A stretch of DNA of 64,000 nucleotides from Chenopodium formosanum (taxonomy: Eukaryota > Streptophyta > Magnoliopsida > Caryophyllales > Amaranthaceae), in the NCBI GenBank assembly GCA_024500155.1, contig CM044873.1, positions 5,771,001-5,835,000 on the forward strand, given 5' to 3'. The notes under the pieces are model-generated. The model saw only the letters and a list, made by a program, of their open reading frames with translations, had not been told where the DNA came from and made no database searches. A program made the translations under genes and the position numbers. How positions within the stretch are numbered: position 1 is the first letter of the stretch; each line of letters opens with the position of its first letter. This document shows, one piece after another, positions 21,793 to 34,534 of this stretch.

Positions 21793-24688
21793 GGGCCCGG
21801 TGGCGAAAATCCTTGAGAGCCTTAGGGATACATCTCGAGGTCATATAATACCGTTTAAAACCATATACGATCATTATATGTTGTCATAAACGTCCATGGT
21901 GGGCTTGCGTTTACAAAATCAATGCAAGTTGCGAACGGTAAAATGGTTGTTTAAGGGCATATTGGATAGATCCACCGACCCAATTGGGCTCTTGGAGGGT
22001 GTTAGGGACCATGGTAAATATCTCGGCAATTTTTATTTCCGGGCGAAAAAAGATCAAAAAATTTCAAAATTGAAGGCTATAATCCACGTTTTTTTAGGAA
22101 AATTTTTGAGGTTTTGGGGCCCGGTGGGGAAAAGTGTTGAGACATTAGGGAATATATCTCGGTGTCGTATAATGCCGTTTGAAACCATATATGATGTCAT
22201 AAACGTCCGTGGTATGCTAGAGTTTATGAAATAGTTACAAGTTGCGAAAGGGTAAAATGACCGTTTAAGGGCATATTGGACGGTTTCACCGACCTAATTT
22301 GACTTCCGGAGGATATTAGGGACCATGGTAAACATTTCGACAATTTTTATTTCTGGGTGAAAAGAAGTTAAAAAATTACAAAATTGAAAGCTATAATCCA
22401 TGTTTTTTGAGGAAATTTTGGGATTTAGGGGCCTGGTGGAGAAAACCCCTAAGACCCTAGGGGATACATCTCAGGGTCATATAATGCCGTTTAAAACCAT
22501 ATATGATCATTATATGATGTCATAAACGTCCGTGGTAGGCTTGAGTTTACGAAATCGGTGTAAGATGCGATAGGTAAAATGACGTTTCAGGACATATTGG
22601 ATGGTTCCACCGACCCAATTGGACTCCCGGAGGGTATTGTGGACCATGGTAAACATCTCGGTAATTTTTATTTCGAAGGAAAAAAAGGTCAAAATTACAA
22701 AATTGAAAGTTAATCCACGGTTTTGAGGATATTTTGAGGTTTAAGGGCCCGGTGGTGAAAAGTGTTGAGACCGTAGGGGATTTATCTCGGTGTCATATAA
22801 TATAATGCCGTTTGAAACCGTATATGATCATTACATGTTTTCATAAACGTCCGTGGTAGGCTTGATTTTATGAAATCGCTGCAAGTAGTGAACGGATAAA
22901 ATGATCGTTTAAGGGCATATTGAATGGTTCCACCGACCCAATTGGACTCCAAGAGGGTATTAGGGACCATGGTAAAAATCTCGAAAAATTTTATTTCTGG
23001 GCGAAGAAAGGTCTAAAAATTGCAAAATTTAACACTATAATCTACGCTTTTTAAGGAAATTTTGAGGTTTTAGTGGCCGATGACGAATGGCCATGAGACA
23101 CTAATGGATACATCTCGGTGTCATATAATGCCGTTTGAAACCATATATAATCATTATATGTTTTCATAAACGTCCGTGGTAGTCTTGAGTTTACGAAATC
23201 ACTGCAAGTTGCGAATGGGTAAAATAACCGTTTAAGGGCATGTTGGATGGTTCCACCGACGGAATTGGACTTCCGTAGGATATTAGGGACCATGGTAAAA
23301 GTCTCAGCAAATTTTATTTCCAGGCGAAAAAAGGTCAATAAATTACAAAATTGAAGGTTATAATCAACGCTTTTTGAGGAAATTTAGAGGTTTAGGGGCC
23401 CGGTGGTGAAAAGTCTAGAGACCCTAAGGAATACATCTCGGGGTCATATAATGTTGTTTGAAACCATATATGATCATTATATGTTGTCAAAAACGTTCGT
23501 GGTAGGCTTGCGTTTACAAAATCGGTTCAAGTTGCGAACGGGTAAAATGGTCGTTTAAGGGCATATTGGATGGTTCCACCGATCCAATTGGACTCTTGGA
23601 GGGTGTTAGGGAACATGGTAAATATTTCGGCAATTTTATTTCTGGGCAAAAAAAGATCAAAAAATTACAATATTGAAGGCTATAATCCACGCTTTTTTAG
23701 GAAATTTTGAGGTTTTGGGGCTCAGTGGCGAAAAATGTTGAGACCCTAGGGAATACATCTCGGTGTCATATATAGTCGTTTGAAACCATATATGAGCATA
23801 ATATGATGTCATAAACGTTCGTGGTAGGCTTGAGTTTACGGAATCACTACAATTTGCGAACGGGTAAAATGACCGTTTAAGGGCATATTGGACTGTTCCA
23901 CCGACCTAATTTGACTCTCGAAGGATATTAGGAACTATTGTAAACATTTCGACAATTTTTATTTTTGGGCGAAAAAAGGTTAAAAAATTACAAAATTGAA
24001 GGCTATAATCCACGTTTTTTGATGAAATTTTGAGGTTTCGAGGTCCAGCGGCGAAAAGTATTAAGACCCTAGGGGATATATATAGGGGTCATATAATGTC
24101 ATTTGAAACCATATATGATAATTATATGTTGTCATAAATGTACGCAGTAGGCTTGAGTTTACGAAATCGCTACAAGTTGTGAACGGGTAAAATAACCATC
24201 TAAGGCCGTATTGGATGATTCCACTGACCGAATTTCACTCTCGAAGGGTATTAGGAACCATTGTAAACATATCGGCAATTTTTATTTCTGGGCGGAAAAA
24301 GGTTAAAAAATTACAAAAAGAAAGCTATAATCCACGCTTTTTGAGGAATTTTCGAGCTTTTGGGCCGGTGGTAAAAGTGTTAAGACCATAGGGCATATAT
24401 CTTGATGCAATGTCATATAATGCCGTTTGAAACCTTATATGATCATTTTTTGTTGTCATAAACGTACGTGTTAGGTTTGAGTTTACGAAATCACTACAAG
24501 TTGTGCACGGGTAAAATAACGGTTTAAGGGCATATTGGATGGTTCCACCGACCCAATTGGACTCCCGGAGGTTATTAGGGACCATGGTAAATATCTCGGA
24601 AATTTTTATTTCCGAGTGAAAAAAAGTCAAAAAATTACAAAATTGAAGACTTTAGGGCTCGATGGCGAAATGTGTTGAGATCCTAGGG
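21783..24688 (-). repeat. 323-bp satellite array, minus orientation (about 9 monomers)
   Basis: Landmarks equivalent to GGACCATGG occur at about 22009, 22319, 22643, 22966, 23289, 23610, 23932, 24253 and 24581, giving periods of 310-328 bp and a typical monomer of 323 bp. Other conserved blocks are TTTGAAACCATATATGATC, AAACGTCCGTGGTAGGCTTG and GGCCCGGTGGCGAAAAG. This is the longest array in the window. It is interrupted at 24689 by the hAT-type MITE. Confidence 0.9.
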
Positions 24689-25305
24689 TAGGGATGTCAG
24701 TGGGGCGGGTCAAGTAGGATCCCCGCCCCAGTGGGGCGGGGATGGGTCTCGGTTTGGCGGGTGGTGGGGCGGGGATGGGGATAAAAACCATACCCGCCAT
24801 GGGTGATGGGGCGGGGGTGGATTTTAAGTTGTACCCGCCCCATCCCCGCCCCGCCCCACTTGCCCCACTTCATACCCACCCCATCCCCACTTCATACCCA
24901 CATCTATATATCTTTTAAAGTAAAATTACATACTTTTATACTATTTATAAATAATTACGTGAAATACAATATTAATTATAATACTTTGTATGACACTTAT
25001 ATTATAACACAAAAATGTGTGTAGAATGTTTTATTTTATAATTCGTATTAATTATGTAAGATTGTTTATTTGAGATACGGAGATTAGGTGGATCTTGGGT
25101 GGGGATTAGGCGGGTCTTTAGTGGGGATAAGGTGGGGATGGATATCCAAGTGGGGGGTGGGCGGGGATGGTTTTGGAGTTGTACCCGGTGGGGCGGGGAT
25201 GGGGATGAAAATTGGACCCGCCGCGGGGATGGGGATGAAAATATTAGGTGGGGATGGGGATGGGAAGGCCAACATCCGCCCCGCCCCGCCCCATTGACAT
25301 CCCTA
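24689..25305. mobile_element. Non-autonomous hAT-type MITE with G-rich ends
   Basis: The element starts TAGGGATGTCAGTGGGGC and ends with the inverse of TAGGGATGTCAATGGGGC. It is flanked on both sides by the 8-bp duplication TCCTAGGG (24681-24688 and 25306-25313), which is satellite sequence. Eight-base target duplications and TA-G-N-G-type ends are typical of hAT elements. The 617-bp body has long subterminal stretches of GGGGCGGGGATGGGG-like repeats on either side of an AT-rich core (24900-25080). No transposase is encoded; open frames within it are Gly/Pro low-complexity. Confidence 0.85.
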
Positions 25306-25955
25306 TCCTAGGGGATATATCTCGAGGTTGTATAATGCCGTTTGAAACCATGTATAATCATTATATGTTGTCATAAATGTCCGTGGTAGTCTTGAATTTA
25401 CGAAATGATTGCAAGTTGTGAACGGGTAAAATGACCATTTAAGGGCATATTGGATGGTTCCACCGACCCAATTGGACTCCCGGAGGATATTAAGGACCAT
25501 GGTAAAAATCTTGGCAATTTTTATTTCTGGGCGAAAAAAGGTCAAAAATTACAAAATTGAAGGTTATGATCAACGCTTTTTGAGGAAATTTAGAGGTTTA
25601 GGGGCCCGGTGGCGAAATGCGTTGAGACCATAAGGGATACATCTCGGGGTTATATAATACCGTTTGAAACCATATATGAACATTATATGTTGTCATAAAA
25701 GTCCGTGGTAGGCTTAAGTTTATAAAATCGATGCAAGTTGCGAACGGGTAAAATGACCGTTTAAGGGCGTATTGGATGGTTTCACCAACAAAATTGGACT
25801 CCCGGAGGGTGTTAAAGACCATGGTAAACATCTTGGCAGTTTTTTTTCCGGGCGAAAAGTGGTTAAAAAATTACTTCGTATAAAATTGAAGACTATAATC
25901 CACGTTTACTGAGGAAATTTTGAAGTTTAGGGGCCCCGTGGAGAAAAGCTTTGAG
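25306..25955 (-). repeat. 323-bp satellite array, minus orientation (about 2 monomers)
   Basis: Continuation of the array after the MITE, with landmarks at about 25496 and 25828 (332 bp apart). It ends in GGGGCCCCGTGGAGAAAAGC and is followed directly by the PsbP promoter region. Confidence 0.9.
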
Positions 25956-26408
25956 GTTTAGGAACAGAGGAAGTAATATCGCAAATTTTACTTCATATAT
26001 CACACCCATTTTCCACGTTGGATGAACTTATACTTCTAGGGACTACCCCCATGTAGAAGTAGAAGGTATATATGGTCAGAAAATCAGGAGCCAGAAAGAG
26101 AGGGACAAATAAAGATCTAGTCATCTCTAGATGCCTTAAAGTGGGCCATTAGAAGCCAACGTGGAACCAATAGAGTCCTCAACAACCTTATCTATCCCTC
26201 ATAATCTGATCTTTACATCATCCAAATTCTGATATCTTAACCATTTCCTCCAAATTTCTTCATCACATAACAACCTTATACTTTCTTTCACACCCACAAA
26301 TAATCACAAGAGCAACAAAAACAAAGAGAGAGAAAGAGAGGGGTGAAGGCAAGGTGGTTGTAATTGTCTAATTGAATCATGACTCCGTGTGCGATTACTT
26401 GGAAGAAA
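25956..26408 (+). promoter_or_regulatory. Promoter and leader region of PsbP
   Basis: The 450 bp between the satellite and PsbP hold an ACGTGG core followed by CCAAT (26158-26171) and CTTATC (reverse of the I-box GATAAG) near 26188, elements often found upstream of light-responsive photosynthesis genes. An AGAGAGAGAAAGAGAG tract (about 26323-26340) probably lies in the leader. Confidence 0.4.
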
Positions 26409-28260
26409 ATGGCAACTACTGGATGCTTCTTACACCACCATGCAGCCAGCACTAGCCAAGCTGCTGGCAGAGCCATGCAGCAATACCAGGTCGCAAGCAA
26501 TAAGCCTAACCAGATCGTCTGCAAGGCTCAGAAGCAGGAAGACGAGGTTAATGCCATCAACGATGGTGTGTCGAGGCGGTTGGCCCTCACTGCTCTTATT
26601 GGTGCTGCTGCTGTTGGCTCTAAGGTTTCCCCTGCTGATGCAGCCTATGGTGAAGCTGGTAATTACTATACTTAACAGTGTTCTTCAAAAGACTAATTAT
26701 TTTTTAGCTCGTTTGGTATCGTTTTCAGTTTTCAACTCTACTATAGTTTACATCAATGATGAATTGAGGTACTACCTCTGCTACATATTAGTTGCAACTT
26801 TGGGGATTATTTGTGAGAGATAAAATATTCCAAAGTTGCAACTAATATGTAACGGAGGTAGTTCTTTATAATGGTATAATTGACACATAAAAGAATGATG
26901 ATTTATGATGAAAAGTTCCCTGATTGTATTACAGTTACAGATCAATGGTGTTTATATCGTCTTATGGAGATGTATCCTTCTTACATAGATCCACCCATGT
27001 TAATCATGAAGGTGTTCATAAAGAAGATTTATACGAAGCATATGCTAAACAAAAATACAATTGAAGTTTTCAAAAAGGCTGGATTAAACAACTCAAGTTG
27101 ATACCAGACAAGAATTATCAACTTAAAAAATTAGCTTAATCTTCATTGTCACAATCAACTAATCTAGTATTTAGTCTGCTGAAGCATCTAGAGCATTCAG
27201 ATGTACAACCTTACCCCTTTTAGTCTGCTCAGTGTAAAACTGCAAGCAGCTTGTTTCAGATTTCTGATTTACTAGTCAACAATATTGGATTGCAGCCAAT
27301 GTATTCGGGAAGCCAAAGACTAACACCGAATTCATGCCCTACAACGGTGATGGATTCAAGTTGTTGGTTCCTTCAAAATGGAACCCGAGCAGAGAGGTAG
27401 AGTACCCAGGTCAAGTTTTGAGGTTCGAGGACAACTTCGATGCCACCAGCAATTTATCTGTCATGGTCACCCCCACTGACAAGAAATCTATCACTGACTA
27501 TGGTTCCCCTGAGCAATTCCTTGCCCAAGTAATTTCTTTTTTTTTTGCAACATTACATTAGCCTCCTAGAATTATTGCTCCATTTCTGTATCTGATTCTA
27601 AAAGGAAACTTAATGTATGTTTTTGTTACTGCAGGTGGACTACTTGTTGGGCAAACAAGCCTATTTCGGACAGACTGATTCTGAGGTAATCCTTCATCAT
27701 TGCAGACTACTGCCTTGTTAACATATTTTCTTTTCTACAAATCTTAATGGCATGTTCTCAGTGGTACACAGTAATCAAACCCTAAGTTTTATGAAGTATT
27801 CTCCATGCATGCAAAAATTTGAGTGCTTAAACATGTTATTTTCCAGATAACAAGAGCTAAGAACAAGTTTTCAAACTGAAAAAAATTCTTTCCTAACACA
27901 TTAATCTCAGAGAAAAATGTGGCTTTTTTTTTTAGTTCTAATCTAGTTTTTGGAGGAACCATATTTCTAATTAAAATTTGGTAATTTTTTTGTGGGCAGG
28001 GTGGTTTCGACTCAGGTGTTGTTGCAAGTGCAAACGTCCTTGAAAGCAGCACCCCAGTGATTGATGGGAAACCATACTACAGCATCACTGTGTTGACAAG
28101 AACAGCCGATGGTGATGAGGGTGGCAAACATCAAGTAATTACAGCCACTGTCAAGGATGGTAAGCTTTACATCTGCAAGGCTCAAGCTGGAGACAAGAGA
28201 TGGTTCAAGGGTGCTAAAAAGTTTGTCGAGAATGCTGTCAGTTCTTTCAGTGTTGCTTAA
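26409..28260 (+). CDS. PSBP: Oxygen-evolving enhancer protein 2 (PsbP), chloroplastic
   Basis: Four exons, 26409-26658, 27296-27528, 27635-27685 and 28000-28260, encode 264 residues. PsbP is the 23-kDa lumenal subunit that stabilises Ca2+ and Cl- at the photosystem II manganese cluster. Residues 1 to about 79 are a two-part targeting signal: a plastid part (MATTGCFLHHHAAS...) and a lumen part with twin Arg (SRRLALTALIGAAAVG) ending in the cleavage motif ADA. The mature protein starts A-Y-G-E-A-A-N-V-F-G and shows FMPYNGDGFKLLVPSKW, DNFDATSNLSV, LLGKQAY, SEGGFDSG and the KRWFKGAKKFVE C-terminus. The start at 26409 (AAAATGGC context, conserved N-terminus) is preferred over an in-frame ATG 10 codons upstream at 26379. 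Intron 1 carries a small MITE. Full length is close to spinach PsbP. Confidence 0.97.
26771..26862. mobile_element. 92-bp fold-back MITE in PsbP intron 1
   Basis: Left arm ACTACCTCTGCTACATATTA and right arm (the reverse complement of ACTACCTCCGTTACATATTA) extend as about 33-bp inverted repeats with two mismatches, around a short AT-rich loop. The structure resembles a Stowaway-type element. Target-site bases are not clear. Confidence 0.7.
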
Positions 28261-29844
28261 ATAATGTAACTGATTCAGAGATTTCTATTGTAAATCAACT
28301 TCTCTACTTATTTTGGGCTATCTAGTTTTTTCTTGCTGATGTTGCCTAGGGAGAAGGTACTACATAAAAACACTGGGTTTTCAAATTGCAAATAGCATAT
28401 AATGTTAAGATACGTCTCTCAGTCGTCTCCTCTCTTAGACCACCCACATTCAGTCACCACAACTTTCTGAAATCATGCTCTTACAGGCACATAGGCATAG
28501 AATTCTAAAACTTAAGGTTGGAAGCGAGGAAGGATGCAAGCACCCATTTCAGTCATCTCGGCCCCTCAGCAATGCAGCAATAGGGCATGTGAACCAAAAA
28601 CCTATTAATAGATACGAGTATTGAAAAACCTCATGCGCAAAAGATCTCAAATATCCTTGATCATGAGACATACAATTATCACTACAATTAAGAACCAGAA
28701 TTGCAATTGATTCAACTTGACCCAAAAATTAATGAGAGGATTGTGACCAATACTGAATTATCATATTAAGCTACATAGACTCCAATCAACCTGAACTCAA
28801 TTTAAGCGACACATCACTCAAATGTGATCCAAAACAAACTAACCTATACCAAACCAGATTTAAACAACCAATTTGTTGACTAATGTTTTTTTACTGCTGT
28901 GCCTGTCAGCCATGGCACTTTAGACATTTGTCACAACTCGTGTGAGTAACAAAGTGGAGAGGTGTTGTATAATGCTGCGTAACCCAGAACAGCAATGAGT
29001 CCTACAAATTCAGATTGGCCAATCGTAAAACTGGAACATATCTAGACTTCATGAGGGCCAAGCCTATGACTTTGGCAGGGATTAGACTCAGTTTTTGTTA
29101 GCACAATATTGAATTTCATGAAAACCAAGAAGTTACAGCTGTAATGACTATTATTTTAACATCATCATCACCATCTCATGCAATTGCCCCCAACGCAGAT
29201 TGTGCATTCTGTGGGCAAGAAACAGAGTTCCTACACATCTACATAGACTAAATCTACAAATACCAGCTGCAGTACTAATATTCTAACAGAGAAACAGAAT
29301 TCCTGCAAATCGGTGCAGTCTCCCATTAGAGAATGCTAAAAAAATCCTATGGATCAATCCATCTGAAAGACCACTAATATAAAGAAGAGATACTGAATAC
29401 GTCTGATCCTAGACCCAATTTAGCTACAAGTGTGTCCTTTTCAGTTCTAAATTCCTTTTAACTCTCTTAACTTTTTAAATTATATTTTTTCTTTAAAAAA
29501 AAAAATAAAAATAAAAATAAAATAAAATAAAATAAAATAAAAAATCAGTTCAGAGGTTATAAAATTAATATTTGATAATGACGTCTAGCAGACATTGTGT
29601 TATATATTATTTCCATTTGTTCAATTAAAAGAATTATGAGCACATTAAGGGAAAAAAGGATTTTAGAATCCAAAATGAACCAGACATCAAAACAATTGTC
29701 ATTAAAACAACATAATCCTCATTTTATCACCATGAATATTCACTTGAGACAAGTAAAAGGAAAATTTACAAGAAAGCAATAATGTAGAAATAAATTCAAA
29801 GTTACCATGCCTCGTTTTTCCATTGGCTCTATGTAGGAAAGCTT
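28261..29844. other. Convergent intergenic region between PsbP and WDR26
   Basis: It contains the PsbP 3' UTR on the left and the WDR26 3' UTR on the right. A simple (AAAAT)n tract lies at about 29497-29545. I see no gene or structured element in the remainder. Confidence 0.4.
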
Positions 29845-32800
29845 TCATAATTTTCCATTGCATTGATGGTTGCCATTGCTCTGACAAACACTACGCCTCA
29901 TATTTGCTCCATTCAATCCCCATATCCGTATTGTACGGTCATCACTGGCTGTAGCTAACATGTGGTGGTCCACTGGATTCCAGCTAACACAGTTGACAAC
30001 TCCAGAGTGACCAGGCAATATATCTACAAGTTGTCCTGAACTTCGATGCCATATAAAAACCTACAGATATATTTAAGAATATTAAAATCGTCTTATATCA
30101 GATCAAGCAGTAAATAGAAGTTCAAAATACAGCAGCTACTAAGTATATAATAACCCACTAGAACAGTTTCCTCTGATATTATCAATAATCATCCTCATTA
30201 TTGTAAATTATACAGAGGTCAGAATAGGGACAGAAACCATCTATGGAGGAGCTATTAGAAACAAATTTAACAAAAGCATGGATGGAAATACTATGAAAAT
30301 TAGCAAATCCAATATATTCCATCAGCCAAAAACACAAGCTGGAGAAACAACAAAAGCACATAACTACGAAGAGTATGAGATATTGCAGCCTGACTTGATG
30401 AAGAAACACAACCTTATAAAGCAAACAATGATGCTTATAATCTTCGCAAACACATCATGGAGCCACTACAAATCTGCACTTTCTTGCTAAATTGTGATAT
30501 TTCAACAAGTACAAAAATAACACAATGCTAGTTATGCAAGACACATTATCCAGAATAAGAATCAGCATCACTTCACAACCTTTTGAATGCATCAGCAGCA
30601 CGCTTGGAGTACTAGTATAGGAAAAGGTAAGGGTTATAATAAAGAGGCTCAATCAAAAATAAAATTAACCGATCTCTTAATTAATCAGGATTCAGTAGCC
30701 CTTTTGTGGATAACCAATAGTAGAGATACTACAGAGAGGGCAATCATAAGTAGACCTTCAATAACTAAATTAAAATAGAGTAAAAACAGCAGAAAAGAGA
30801 GCACACCTGTGAATCTTCGCTCCCACTAGCTATGAAAGATTGTTCTAGCCCACCAAAGCAAGACCTTACCAGAAACCTGGACCTTTTATGGCCTTTGTAC
30901 TTGGCTACAAGCTTAATATCACCATCTATGGTCCAGAGATGAATTTCTTGGTCTAGAAGATTAACCAATATAAATTTCCCATCATTTGAGAGGGAAAATG
31001 AAGTTATAACTTGGTCCTCCTCAATCAACCTCTCTAATTGTGTTTCTCTGTCCAAGAGTAGAATTGCTGCTTCTCTGCATATACTTATGATTTGTTTTCC
31101 GTCATGAGTTACTTCCAGATCTGAAATTTTAACTGTTCGATGTCCCTTCCAACACTCCAGTTCTTTCCCATTCAGATCCCACATGCCTATACTTTTATCC
31201 GTAAAGCCAGCAAAGACAGACTCCCCATCAGGAGACCATGCACAAGAGACAACAGGAATCCCAGCCTTCTCATAGACTTGAAGACATTCACCAGATAATA
31301 CATCCCACCGCCGCACCGTCTCCTCTGCCCCACAGGTGAGAAGCTGCTGATCATCTGGGCTCCATGAAACTTGAGAAACTGGTCTTTGGTGGCCACATAA
31401 TCGATGCTTAAGCGCAACTTCACCATTTACGCCGACCTACATCAATTAATAATACTTACCTATGTTACACAGACAAGACTCACAGAAATATGCATTTTAA
31501 ACATAGGTGTAAGTGTCAGACATGCCAAGGTACAGAATATCAGAAACAAAGAGCCTGTCCTAACATTGGATACTGATATGGGATTGTGGGGTTACACATT
31601 CATAAAACAAGTTCCTGATTCTAAAAGATATTAGTTTCGCATGTTTTCACACTATACATACACAACCACTTAGGCTTCACTTGTTTGCTAATTTTGGTAA
31701 CACCCCCTTTTGAATTCATTTTGATAACTCACAGGATAAAGCCCACATCTTACACATAAGAAAATCGGGGGAAAGGGGTGGCAGCTTACCTCCCATATTA
31801 TAGCTGATCGATCATTAGATGCTGATGCTAAATATTTCCCTTTATGAGAAAATTGCAAGTACCATACTTCATCTCGATGTCCTTCTAAAATCTGCTTATA
31901 TAACAGTAAAACAGAACCATAAATTTCAGATCACGACATTGGATAAAGAAGGCTATCAGTCACATCTAAATGAGCAATCACAAAAGCGCCCAAATGCCAT
32001 TCTCTCAAACTATATTAAGAGATGAACACACCCCAGGTAGGGGAGAAGATTGGGATCCAAAACCACAAGCAGACAAGTGATATATTCAGGAACTAAGAGA
32101 CCGCACTTAGTATAAAGTATGATCAGCTGATCACATAAGATGACATATATGCAAAAAATCCAATTCTCTATCTAAAAAAAATAATAATAATAAAAATAAA
32201 ATAAATAAATAAATAAATCAAACTTTACATTTTTACCTGAGCCATTTGTATGTTGGACATTAACATGTAGCTTTCTTTAACAAATGAGAATTAACCAAAA
32301 TTATATATGTCAACCAGATATGTAGATCTGCATTTGGGTTGGAGCAACATGGGAAGGGGAGAACATAAAGTGACAAGTACTATATGTCAAAACAATAATA
32401 TCTCAAGCTTGAGAAAAAGAAGGTAAACCTTTAATCTAAGAAATTCGACAGGCACCTTCTATAAGATGCATAACATGCATTACACTTCATCTATGATTAG
32501 ATGCAAGAAAATTAGTTGAATTTGTGTCCCAATCTTTACATAAACTTCAACAACCCATTGTTCAATATGATCATCTTCAATCTAATCCCTCATTTTCAAA
32601 CAAAGAGTTGCTGAATCTCCGAGACAGAAGTCACAGAACTTACGCAGGAGCTCTAACCTCTACAACTAGGTAACAACCCAAAATTTTCACTTAAGTTCAC
32701 ACCCAGATAAACAGCAGTACCAAGATATGACTAGCACCACAGCAGGAATATAACTTAATATGTCTTGATCTTGATACCAGATTGCCGGCAAAAAAAAATT

Positions 32801-34506
32801 ACAAAAAGAAAAGAAATTTGGAAGAAATTTACCAGTGGATGGAAGAGAGGTAACACAGCACCTGGCTACGGCTAGGTTAGAAGGGAATAGGAGGAAAAAA
32901 AATTGAATGAAAGCTAACACATCGCAGATGGAGAAGGCAATTAAAGAGATTTTAACCGTCAACTGGTTAAGAAAGATTGGCAAGTCCATTGATTTTTAGT
33001 TCATAAAAAGATCAATAATACTCAATGATATCAGGCTCATAACCTGATAAATAAACCCAAGCAACCGCCAGAATAATTAGAAATAAATTCCTCTTTTCCG
33101 TTAGATTACTTGGGAGATAAAGGAAGTGAAAAGGCTTATGAAAGTTAATGTATGAGACTTCATGACAGGGGTGATGAGGGCAAAGTAAACATGACAGCTT
33201 GATAAGTAAATCAAACAAACCATTGATAATCTTATTAGGTGAAGCCTCATTAATAGGATTTGGGATTCCAGTTTGTTATTAGTAACTTAGTAAGCATATC
33301 AAAGCTGAATCGCTGGTATAATAATTTAATGGTAATGGCAATTGAAGAAAGAGAGAAGATGAAAGTCCTCCGCGCTAAAAAAAAAAGTTCAAAATAAATA
33401 AACCAATATTGCACACAAAATATAGTTTTACTTCAAAAAAAAAGAGGGGGGCGGGGGTATTTTGAACTAGACCCACTCTAACGCCTTGAAATAAGTGATG
33501 GCAATGATGCTGAGTTGCTGACATATAAAAACTATATCTTTAAAAGTAGGCTAATTTGAGGTAAAATACCAATTTACTATCTCAACAAAGAGAAACAAAA
33601 CACAAGCAATGACTATATAGTATGTAGAGAGCCCATTTCACAGAGAAAAAGGAGGACAGGAAAAGGGGGAGCTAAGCGAAAAGGAGGAATTTAGAAATAG
33701 ATATGAACCTGCAAAGTACGACTAGGAATATTGTCTCTTCCACAGTGATGGTCAGCATACAATGACATCTCCCTGTCAGAAGAGTTGTGATATATGCAGG
33801 TCCCACGCTGCAAATTCAAGGCTTGTTCTACTAGATATTCCAACCTTCTGGAAGGAACCATTATTGTGGGAGGAAGTAATTTCTGCAGTTCATTAAGAAC
33901 TTCTGAGCGAGATTTTCCTTTAAGCGAATCCTTGCGAACACATCCATTCTCACTCTGCGGAAGATACAGAATACAAGAAGAAAGTTCATGTAGTCTGCTT
34001 GTCTTGATATGTAGAGGTGAAATCTCCGACCTCAATGTCTTTAGAGCATCCATTGTCTTTCCATCATCTAAAAGCTCGAAAAATTTCTGCTCCAAGATTA
34101 GAAATTTGGCTGATTTAATTATAGTTTCATCCTCTAAACCAATGCTTTGCAATATCGAGGCACTTTCATCCCACCTCCCATCAAGAACATGCTGCATAAG
34201 CAAGCTTACTGCAGCAGAGTGCAATGGTATACCAGATTCTTCCTCAAGGCACGCACCAGTACGTTCATAACCAAGAGCATACAAAGCACCAGCTATAAGT
34301 CTTACAAATTCTAGCCTTTTGATCACCCCTCTTGAACCAATCACTTCTTCTTCCCCTTGGCATTGTATAGGTCGGGCCATCAAATCCCTCAAAGAGCCAG
34401 TAGCTACGGTTTCTTCAGCTCTTAAGCCACTTGAAAGACTGCTTGATCCTGCACAAGATAATCTCAGCCGCTTTGAGGGTGGTTGGCCATCCTCTACACC
34501 TCCCAT
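29845..34506 (-). CDS. WDR26: WD repeat-containing protein 26 homologue (LisH-CTLH-WD40)
   Basis: Four coding exons on the minus strand, 34506-33709, 31891-31790, 31436-30807 and 30060-29845, give 581 residues with all junctions in phase 0. Residues 1-60 are a Ser-rich leader with a basic SKRLRL patch. A LisH motif (about 63-95) and a CTLH region (about 100-155) follow, then seven WD40 repeats, with blades such as GHRDEVWYLQFS, WSPDDQQLLTCG, ETVRRWD, GMWDLNG and ATASDDRTIRIWG. This architecture is that of WDR26/Gid7-type scaffold subunits of the CTLH (GID) ubiquitin ligase; plant members are also linked to stress signalling. Exon 2 encodes the first blade. No defects are seen. A non-coding leader exon seems to lie far upstream (about 36000-35934). 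Confidence 0.9.
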
Positions 34507-34534
34507 GAAAAGTACAAGTCAGCCCATACATATA

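Noticed and set aside
24697..25311. Pro- and Gly-rich open frames on both strands
   Set aside because: They are translations of the G-rich subterminal repeats of the MITE.
26880..27101. Open frame of 73 codons between PsbP exons
   Set aside because: It lies inside PsbP intron 1 and shows no family motif.
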